The position numbers and the translations under genes were made by a program. From Pleurotus ostreatus/Saccharomyces cerevisiae fusant (taxonomy: Eukaryota > Opisthokonta), in NCBI GenBank assembly GCA_024196135.1, contig JAMQCK010000669.1, positions 1 through 18,008 of the forward strand: 18,008 nt of DNA, read 5' to 3'. A model generated the notes under the pieces. It searched no databases. It saw nothing but the letters and a program-made list of their open reading frames with translations, and was not told the DNA's origin. Below, one piece after another: positions 11,185-18,008 of this stretch (its first letter is position 1; each line of letters opens with the position of its first letter).

Positions 11185-13062
11185 TTACACGGCTCGCAAT
11201 TGAACTTCATATATGGTCCACTTCCCTGCGCCTCCCTCGAAGGCCTTCGGCAACTCGACTTTAAGCAGCTGCGCATGACCGCTGGTTTTCGCCGTGCACT
11301 CTCTGCGCAAAGGAGAAGACGTAGACGCATAGTCTCGGCAGCGCAACACTGGGTCAATACGCTGTCCTTGTGCGTCCTGCTTGTTCTTCTCCCAAATTAG
11401 CTCGGATGAACGAGGAGACTCCTTCGGACGTACCACAGAGGCAGACCCGATAGACGTGGTGAAATGGGCCTGTGAGAGCAAGTTCTCCGTGGTCTTGTCG
11501 ACTACGAAGGTAATCTCTGCAGAGGTGGAGCCATTGTGCCACTCTATGGCAACGAAATCACCAGCGTTAGCATCTACGTGGTTTTCAGCATGCGTTCGAT
11601 AGGACAAGAAAATGGAGGAACATACCGTAAAGACTTAGGAAAGCGGTTTCTGGGTCACCGTCCACAGCATTTGAGGGCGCGAACTCGAGGTAATGCTCTT
11701 TGACTTCCGCGCCTCACAAGCGGACATGAGCATTCTGGAGCGAGATCGGGGGAGTATGGGGTACCTAGAGCAGCGTCGTTGTCTTGCGCTACCTTGGTCA
11801 GCTCCGCCGCACGAGAGGCTCGCACAGAGAGCGCCGGAAGGAGCTGGATGTTGGTCTGGAATAGGCAAGCCGTATCCTTACACGGCGCGTAGCTTAGTCT
11901 GGGGGCTGGCATATCTTCCGAACAGTCGACGTAGGGGACACCTCGCGCGCACGGGCTCGACTCTCCTGCGAAGAGCTGGTCGAGCATCTGGGCAGCACTA
12001 GCCTGGGATCGCGTACGGTAAGTATCGGAACTGTCTGAAATCCTGCATTGACTTACGATGTGCCTCTGATTGCGCAGATCGCCTTCCGTACCGACCGTGA
12101 AGGGTTGTCCGCCACCGAGCTCGTACCCTTGATCAAACCACTGGCCGCACAGCCATCGGCACACGACCAAAGCAATTGCAGAAGAAACGCACCTTCTCTG
12201 TAAATGCGTTGCTGAGGATCGTATAGTAGTTATCGGCCATCTTCCGTTGCTCGTCGTTCACCTCCAGATAGTCGAGAAGCGATAGGAACTCCGCACAGAC
12301 CGACTTCCTGATGATGGCTCCGTGCCCCAGCCAGGCAAAGTCGGTGTGAATGTTCGGCGGCGCGACAATGGTTTGCAGCGTAGACGACAAGTGCTCGTGA
12401 GGCGGAAGCAAGTGAACGCCCCGAACGTCCGAGTTGGCTATGCGGGCGTGTAGCGACTGGATGACCGATGGCCATACGATGTAGTCGTCGTCCTGTGGCA
12501 CGCATTAGGGATGCATGACATCAGGGAGGATACATACCTGTATGAAGCAGAACTCGGTCGTTGACTGCGCACATGGGAGAAGTAAGTATCTGGGACAGCT
12601 TCTCGGTGAAGACTGACCTGAGCACAAGCCAGGAATCGCGCCTGGAAATAGAGGTTCTCTGGCGAGTTGTGAATCTTCAATTTGGTAGGAGGGCACCCCG
12701 CGGAGGCAAAGTCCTGTTCGATGCGCTCAGCAAGGTGTCGAGAGCGCGTAGAGCGTTCGAACTTCATAAGTCAGCGCCATAGGGTTATTATTCCAGACGA
12801 CTACAGATGCGATAACATCGTCGAGGGTGTTTTCGCACAATAGCGACGCGATGCGGATGACATTGGGTAGTCTAGACCAGTTCAGTACCACAGCTGTCGT
12901 GTCCGGTTTACTTTGCCGCGAAGGTGTCGAGCTGAATTTCGGCACTCTTAAGCCGGATAGCACGTCGAAGATCTGACGCTGCCCTCCAGACTTCCACAGG
13001 ATCACTGCAAGTATAGCGATGAGGATGGATGCAAAGGTGGCCGCGAGGGGTAGGCGCGCCAT
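11185..13062 (-). CDS. Type II membrane glycosyltransferase-like protein with discoidin-like C-terminus
   Basis: Exons on the minus strand: 13062-12763, 12713-12618, 12564-12538 (27 nt), 12492-12193, 12140-12057, 12002-11765, 11712-11626, 11573-11185; 506 residues. An N-terminal signal anchor (residues 6-25) follows MARLP, giving Golgi-type topology. Residues 55-260 look like a GT-A fold: a beta-strand start TTAVVLNWSRLPNV, VVVWNNN, the metal-site motif STTEFCFIQDDDYI (Asp142-144), and WLGHGAIIRKSVC. This order recalls exostosin/EXTL (GT64)-like transferases; the match is by pattern. Residues 345-506 resemble an F5/8-type C (discoidin) sandwich: NAVDGDPETAFLS, GDFVAIEW, and a terminal WTIYEVQLR. 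The protein is probably a Golgi enzyme adding sugars to wall or secreted glycans. Donor and acceptor are unknown. The sixth intron needs a non-YAG acceptor, so about 10 residues near 340 are uncertain. Its promoter faces that of the MoaA gene. Confidence 0.8.
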
Positions 13063-13569
13063 GATAGCAGGAAGAAACCCCGTGCAGACATCTGAATCGG
13101 CATCATAACGCACGACGCACAACGCGCATGGCCTAGGCTTGTTCCCACCATGTCGACAATGCTGCAGTCTACATGAAGACGATAAGGGTACAGGTATGTA
13201 ATTCATCCTGGTCTTGGACGAGTCACGTCCCTGTCTTGCGTTCCACTGAGCTCGAGCGTAGGATGCGAGCGACGTACAGTCCTTCCCCACCATTGCTATG
13301 ACGGAGCCATATGTTTATGCTGGCGTTCTGAATCGGATGAGAGAGTAAATAAGAGACGTATTATGTACACCATGCCGTGCAGAGTACCGCGGAGAGAGAT
13401 ACAGCAGCAAATGAGAGTAGATCGTACGCGTCAGATGCGCGACGCGTGCCGGTGCCACCAGACGCGGCGCGTGACAAATGAGTGTCACGTCGCGTTCGAC
13501 GCAACGCCACAAATGAACCTGCATCTTGCGTCCATCCACTTGACTCACGGGCTTCCTTGCGAGTTTGAC
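13063..13569. promoter_or_regulatory. Divergent intergenic region between glycosyltransferase-like and MoaA genes
   Basis: About 507 nt that must hold both promoters. The frame of MoaA exon 1 stays open upstream to an ATG at 13363, with several other in-frame ATGs, so part of this could be coding if transcription starts early. A short AT-rich patch lies near 13340-13365. No clear TATA box for either gene. Confidence 0.45.
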
Positions 13570-15022
13570 ATGATGCGCCCACCAGCATCTGGTGTGAGCC
13601 GTCTGCGCCTGCATGCCCAGCTTGTTGGCAATGCCTCCCTTGCGCGACATGCGTCCACAGCAGCGGGAGTACGGGCAAAGGCAAGGGTACGTCGTGGATG
13701 GAGCTACTTACCAATGTAATCTCACACGTATGCAGGCTCGTATCGCCGATTTGGATGCTTCAACACGGCATATTCCTGCTCTCGTTGACACGTTCAATCG
13801 AAGACACGACTATCTGCGGATATCTCTCACTGAGAGGTGTAACCTACGCTGTAGGTCATTGCATTTGTTCCCGGTCCTACGAATTTACTGATATATATTC
13901 AGGCTTCTACTGCATGCCAGAAGAAGGAATAGAGCTATCACCAACCGGGAAACTACTCACGGACGACGAGGTCGTGCGGTTAGCAGAGCTGTTCGTCCGA
14001 ACGGGCGTGACAAAGATCCGGCTGACGGGCGGAGAACCAACCGTCCGTAAAGGAGATCGGATATAATAGGTCTGCAAGCGCCGACGTCAGGGTAGGTGGA
14101 GAGACTGAAACCCTACAGGTCGCCTCAACTCTTTGCGTCAGCTTGGGCTGAAGTCCATTGCGATGACAAGTAACGGCATCGCACTGCATCGCAAGCTCCC
14201 AAGCATGGTCGACAATGGACTCACGCATCTGAACTTGAGGTTCGCTGCTCATCATGCTTGGGTACCCGGATTGCTTATGCATGTTGGCTAGCCTCGATAC
14301 GCTGGATCCTAACAAGTTCATGATAATGACGAGGCGCCGAGGGCACGAAGCCGTACTCCGGACACTCGACGAGGCACTGCACAATCCCGGCCTGCAACAA
14401 GTCAAGTTGAATATCGTCGTCATCAAGGGGCTCAATGACGCTGAAGTCTTCGACTTCATCGAATTGACGAAGGATCGGTCTCTATCTGTGCGCTTCATCG
14501 AGTTCATGCCATTCACCGGTAAGTTATCCCGTCGTACAGCATTACCGGATCTAACGCATGCAGGGAACAAGTGGGACCAACAGAAGATGCTCTCGTCGTC
14601 CGAACTACTTGAGCGAATATCGCAAAGGCATCCGGACATCGTCCGCGTCACCGACGAGGCCAATGACACGGCGCGGTCATGGGCGCTCCCAGGTTACAAA
14701 GGATCCTTTGGCTTCATCAGCAGCATGTCGGACCATTTCTGCGCTACGTGCAATCGTCTGCGAATCACAGCGGATGGGAACATCAAGGTCAGTGATAGAC
14801 AGACCTTCACCTCGAAGTGGAAAGTCTTGCTAATCCCGTGCTTAGGTCTGCCTTTTCGACGCTAAAGAAATATCCCTACGCGACCGCATGCGTGCGGGCG
14901 CGACAGACGCTGAACTCCTCGAGCTCATTCGGACCGCCGTCCTAGGGAAGCAGGAGAAACATTCCGATATGCAAGATATCGACGTGAAGACGAATCGCCC
15001 GATGATATTGATAGGTGGTTGA
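13570..15022 (+). CDS. MOCS1A: GTP 3',8-cyclase (MoaA/MOCS1A), mitochondrial, with apparent frameshift
   Basis: Exons: 13570-13686, 13736-13850, 13903-14046, 14119-14239, 14292-14518, 14564-14787, 14846-15022; 374 residues in this splice form. It is a radical-SAM enzyme that, with MoaC, turns GTP into cyclic pyranopterin monophosphate for molybdenum cofactor. The N-terminal cluster motif is CNLRCFYC (Cys74, 78, 81), split by the second intron. GGEP lies at 120-123, and the second cluster uses Cys301, Cys304 and Cys318 (C-x2-C-x13-C). It ends in Gly-Gly (373-374), needed for activity in MOCS1A. Residues 1-39 are Arg-rich without acidic residues, a likely mitochondrial leader. The start at 13570 was chosen for this; upstream in-frame ATGs exist. 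After GGEPTVRK the frame hits a stop at 14064. The listed form escapes by a 72-nt intron (14047-14118) but skips the expected segment of about eight residues. A normal 49-nt intron (14070-14118) would need one extra base. Confidence 0.87.
14047..14118 (+). other. Ambiguous third intron of MoaA: 72-nt bypass or 49-nt intron plus frameshift
   Basis: Both readings share the acceptor CCCTACAG and a CTGAA branch point. The GTAAAG donor at 14047 keeps the frame but joins GGEPTVR directly to [10 protein letters not shown]. The GTCTGC donor at 14070 gives the usual intron length. It would encode SDIIG just before [10 protein letters not shown], as expected for this protein, but in a frame shifted by one base from GGEPTVRK. 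Confidence 0.7.
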
Positions 15023-15111
15023 GTACGACTTCCTCTCGTAGCTCATTAGGCCCGTATTCCTGTGCATATCTCATACAGATTCCAGGACCGCGGAGAGCTC
15101 AGCACGCGTCC

Positions 15112-15786
15112 ATGAAACCGTTCAAGACATTATCGACGCTCTATCGCCCGACATTGAATCCTGCACTCAACGTGCAGCATGCTCGCTATGCGTCATCATC
15201 GAGCTCGCCAGGATCCGGTGCATCGAAACCCATCACCTTGACCCATTTAGATCAGCATGGGCGTGCATCGATGGTCGACGTGGGAGACAAAGCCCCTTCA
15301 TCGCGGTCAGCGACCGCCACTGGTCGCATCATCATCCCATTTTCGGCCTACGAACTGGTCACTGGCGACTATCCGTCCGGTCCTGCACTATCAGACGACG
15401 CTGTGACGTCTCAGGCGAAGGCCCGGCGCAAGGGCGATGCTCTCACCGTCGCCCAGCTGGCCGCAATCATGGCCAGCAAGAAGACTTCCGACCTCATCCC
15501 CCTCTGCCATCCCCTCCCATTGACCAAAGTCGACGTCAGGCTGACCCCGGAGGAGCGTACGGCATCCGCGACTGCCGGAACGCAATACAGCATATTCTGC
15601 GAAGCCACGGTGAAGTGCGAGGGCAAGACGGGGGTGGAGATGGAGGCGCTGACTGCGGTATCGGTCGGGCTGTTGACGGTGTGGGATATGCTGAAGGCGG
15701 TCGCCGGGAAGGAAATGGAGATCACGGACATCAAGGTGACGAAGAAGTCGGGTGGACGCAGCGGGGATTTCACGAGGGGCACATAG
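15112..15786 (+). CDS. MOCS1B: Cyclic pyranopterin monophosphate synthase (MoaC/MOCS1B)
   Basis: Single exon, 224 residues. It rearranges the 3',8-cyclo-GTP product of MoaA into cyclic pyranopterin monophosphate, the first stable intermediate of molybdenum cofactor. Family motifs are complete: IPLCHPLPLTKVDV (Cys132, His133), GKTGVEMEALTAVSVGLLT, and the catalytic-loop lysines in KVTKKSGGRSGDF (Lys211-212). Residues 1-35 (starting MKPFKTLSTLYRP, then ARYASSSSS) are basic, free of acidic residues and Ser-rich, which reads as a mitochondrial leader; bacterial MoaC lacks this. The ORF starts 89 nt after the MoaA stop on the same strand, and its frame is open back into the MoaA 3' end. It may be made from its own mRNA, from a bicistronic mRNA, or as a MoaA-MoaC fusion by alternative splicing. 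Confidence 0.95.
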   Translation: MKPFKTLSTLYRPTLNPALNVQHARYASSSSSPGSGASKPITLTHLDQHGRASMVDVGDKAPSSRSATATGRIIIPFSAYELVTGDYPSGPALSDDAVTSQAKARRKGDALTVAQLAAIMASKKTSDLIPLCHPLPLTKVDVRLTPEERTASATAGTQYSIFCEATVKCEGKTGVEMEALTAVSVGLLTVWDMLKAVAGKEMEITDIKVTKKSGGRSGDFTRGT

Positions 15787-16249
15787 ATTGGGCAGCTGTG
15801 GTCGGGTATGAATGCCTTGCCTCGTGCGTTGGTCGTGCCCGACTCGGATGACATCTGTTTTCACATGCGTCGCCCTCATCTCCCTCACACACCCTCGTCT
15901 TGCCACTAAATCGCAACCCTCACTTCGCCACCGCTTGGTACCGGGCATGATCATTGGGTGGCAATCGGCGTATATCTTGCATAGTCACCACCGTACTTCA
16001 ATATCCGTCCAGCGCGCGTCTACCTCTTCTGAAGATTCTTCAGTCACCTAATCATTTACTGAGGTCAACAGCCATCTGCGCCTGGCCATAAACCAGCGGA
16101 AACAAAACGAGAATTACCCCGCATTATCCCCGCTGACGTCAGGTGATCACGCGTTCGACTGGCCGCACGCCGCATCACCGCGGTCTTCCTCGTTCCCCTC
16201 CCTTCGGTTCTCACTCTCACTTGGCTTGCTCTTCCACATACCTCTACGA
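15787..16249. other. Intergenic: MoaC 3' UTR and NIPSNAP promoter
   Basis: About 463 nt with no supported gene. The proximal part holds a CRE-like palindrome and a pyrimidine-rich leader (about 16185-16240). An ATTGG (inverted CCAAT) core lies near 15954. No TATA box is visible. Confidence 0.5.
16134..16141. promoter_or_regulatory. CRE-like palindrome TGACGTCA
   Basis: Perfect TGACGTCA, 109 bp upstream of the NIPSNAP start codon, a typical activator distance. This is the second copy in the window; the other precedes ARMT1. It is the consensus of ATF/CREB-type bZIP factors. Binding is inferred. Confidence 0.55.
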
Positions 16250-17452
16250 ATGCTTCCCAGACTATCGCAACGCTTTGTCCGCCAGGGAGCGGCCTGCGCG
16301 TCCGGGCGACGCGCCATATCTGTCCAGGTCGGTACGCGTCACGTAGCAGTGCATCAATGAAGCTCAGTATCGTCAAAGAACATCCTTCATGGATCTCCCG
16401 AGGCTAAGAAGGAGGGGGAAGAGCTTGTCCAGCAACACGGAAAGCTCGTTGGACGCGGCAAATACATCCACGGTTTCGAGGTCCACAAGGTCAAGCCGGA
16501 CAAGGTGGAGGAGTACAAGAAGGCCGCGTGCGTGGACTTGCCCTCGCTTGCTTGATCTTACTGACAGATCGCAGCGAGACGTACTACTCGGGCGTGAAGG
16601 ATGACTCCAAGCTGCATGTAAAGCTTTCGGGAAAGTGAGTTCAACTGTCTCGTCCCGCGGCGAGAGCCTGATCTCCAAGCTAGCTGGGAAGTCATCGTTG
16701 GCGAGCAAGACACGTTCATCCACATCCTTGAGTACGAGCACTACGGAGGATATGACAAGACCATGGACCTCGTCAGGCGCGAGCCCCACGTTCGTCGGTC
16801 CTCCGTCTTCGCGCGATGTCGTCGCTGATGTCCCGAGTAGCATGTCTCGGCCTACAACGCGATGCGACCGTACTTGACCTCTCGTACCCTTCAACTGGCT
16901 TCCGAGTTTGCAATGGTGCCGACTGCACCTCCGCATATTCACGGTGGTATCTTCGAATTGCGCTCGTACCAGCTGAAGCCCGGGAGACTTCTCGAATGGG
17001 AGAACACATGGTGAGTGGGCTCGAGAAACGTGGGAATATGAAGACTCACGACATGTCAGGCGACGAGGTATCGAGGCGCGACGCAAGTTCGTGGCGCCTG
17101 TCGGGGCGTGGTATTCGCAGGTAGGGCGTGAACCTCTCATGCTGGATGGCGCTGACGGTCGATAGGTTGGACACCTTCACGAGGTGCATCATCTGTGGCA
17201 ATATCAGTAAGTGCCGAGGGTTTGAACTGGAGGAGAAACTGACCTAGTCGCGCAGGAGCATGGAACAGAGGAAGGAGATGCGCGAGAACGCGTGGAAGGT
17301 CGACGGATGGGCCGAGACGGTGTCCAAGGTTTGCTTTCAAGCGCGTATACGGAAATTGAAGCGGTCACTGACCCTTTCCACAGACCGCCGAACTAGCCAA
17401 GTCGATGGATTCGTACATTCTGACCCCTCTGCCCTTCAGTCCGCTGAAGTGA
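16250..17452 (+). CDS. NIPSNAP family mitochondrial protein
   Basis: Exons: 16250-16327, 16379-16527, 16575-16634, 16684-16789, 16841-17010, 17060-17120, 17166-17206, 17256-17328, 17384-17452; 268 residues. Residues 1-26 (MLPRLSQRFVRQ, then GRRAISVQ) are basic with no acidic residue, a mitochondrial leader. Two NIPSNAP ferredoxin-like repeats follow. The first has GRGKYIHGFEVHKVKPDKVE, ETYYSG, LSGNWEVIVGEQDTFIHILE and YEHYGGYDKT. The second has GGIFELRSYQLKPGRLLEWE, PVGAWYSQVG, EVHHLWQY and a C-terminal SPLK. Animal NIPSNAPs sit in mitochondria and, on damaged organelles, act as signals for autophagy receptors. The role in fungi is not well defined. Eight introns of 45-55 nt. The first is the weak point: the in-frame 51-nt version uses an AAG acceptor (16378), while a 36-nt version (16332-16367) has a CAG acceptor and adds four residues. 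Confidence 0.93.
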
Positions 17453-18008
17453 TTGCTGTACCAAGAGACATTCGTGCGCATTCGTGATTCTCAAGGCCGA
17501 AAGACGCGGAAGGAAGGCAGCAAGGACGAAGAGGCAAGACTCAAGGAACGTCTGGGGAGAATATACCGTGCTACAATTGTGCCCACTGTAACTATCGCAT
17601 TCCCGTTTGTGATCACGTGGCCGACTATAGTTTGCTGTTGCTGCGTCGGAAGTTCGTGAAAGCGATGGGTGAGGACACTATAGCTCGTCCCTCGCAGTCT
17701 CGCATGGTTTGCGCCGATGCTCCACTGCAGGTGGCATGGACGCGGCAGGATCGTAATCAATGCGTACGCTGGGAGAGCGAAGGGTGCCTAGAATGAACCT
17801 AAAGGGGATTCGGGAACGCAAGTTCGGCGAGTCCGTGTGATGTAACGTCGGGCCTGAATGCGGTCTTTTACAGACGCCTCTTCTTCCCTTCTTTCCCGCA
17901 ACTTCACGCCCAGACCACACAGTACTGCACGGGCAGGCCCCACCGACGAGTTCCGCCCATCGTTCTCCTTTCTCTCAATCCGAAACCAACATACACGCTG
18001 CTCCGTCA
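17453..18008. other. Intergenic: NIPSNAP 3' UTR and probable promoter of a gene beyond the window
   Basis: 556 nt with only short, motif-free open frames. The last 140 nt (from about 17870) become rich in C and T on the plus strand. This is the pattern seen before other start codons in the window, so a plus-strand gene may begin just past the right edge. That is inference. Confidence 0.4.

Noticed and set aside
11279..11353. Possible 58-nt intron (11342-11285) within the last exon of the glycosyltransferase-like gene
   Set aside because: It has GT and CAG ends, but its length would break the frame that leads to the convincing C-terminal end LLKVELPKAFEGG.
10654..11400. 248-codon plus-strand open frame after the coiled-coil gene
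   Set aside because: It covers 3' UTR sequence and the antisense of the last glycosyltransferase-like exon. Composition is erratic with no domain, while the minus-strand exon has clear motifs and matched splicing.
15015..15049. 35-nt alternative intron across the MoaA stop that would also fuse MoaA to MoaC in frame
   Set aside because: Too short compared with the 45-72-nt introns of this locus, with a poor GTGGTT donor. The 95-nt alternative is more credible.
7600..15786. Biosynthetic gene cluster linking riboflavin and molybdenum cofactor synthesis
   Set aside because: RIB5 and the MoaA/MoaC pair both start from GTP chemistry, but two unrelated genes on both strands lie between them and there is no shared regulatory signal. 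Chance proximity is simpler.

Overview
The window is nuclear DNA of a filamentous basidiomycete, most likely an Agaricomycete. The evidence is gene structure: almost every gene is cut by GT...AG introns of about 45-60 nt, many with CTRAY-type branch points. The DNA is GC-rich, intergenic gaps are 0.1-0.7 kb, and the proteins read as fungal. There are no rRNA or tRNA genes, CRISPR arrays, insertion sequences or transposons that I can see. I rebuilt ten protein-coding genes by joining exons by eye. All but one are complete, and all reading phases close.

Layout: (1) 2-3071 (+), the 3' part of an ABCC/MRP-type ABC transporter, cut by the left edge. (2) 3808-5687 (+), an ARMT1/DUF89 metal-dependent phosphatase, with a TATA box and a CRE-like palindrome upstream. 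(3) 6041-6979 (+), an intronless secretory single-pass membrane protein with a Ser/Thr/Ala-rich ectodomain. (4) 7127-7427 (-), an 81-residue single-pass membrane protein of unknown function, divergent from (5) 7608-8466 (+), riboflavin synthase (RIB5). (6) 8803-10650 (+), a low-complexity coiled-coil protein with an acidic tract. (7) 11185-13062 (-), a type II membrane glycosyltransferase-like protein with a discoidin-like C-terminus and a 27-nt microexon. (8) 13570-15022 (+) and (9) 15112-15786 (+), the MoaA-like and MoaC-like enzymes of the first step of molybdenum cofactor synthesis, in tandem. (10) 16250-17452 (+), a mitochondrial NIPSNAP-family protein.

The genes do not form an obvious metabolic cluster. 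The exception is the MoaA/MoaC pair, which together convert GTP to cyclic pyranopterin monophosphate. Both carry arginine-rich, acid-free leaders that look mitochondrial, and NIPSNAP also has one. The pair resembles the animal MOCS1 locus: MoaA ends in Gly-Gly-stop, and MoaC starts 89 nt downstream. An in-frame alternative intron could delete the Gly-Gly and stop and fuse the two enzymes.

The MoaA gene also shows an apparent 1-nt frameshift just after its GGEP motif. An enlarged intron can bypass it, but at the cost of about eight normally conserved-region residues. These two points are the most interesting in the window.
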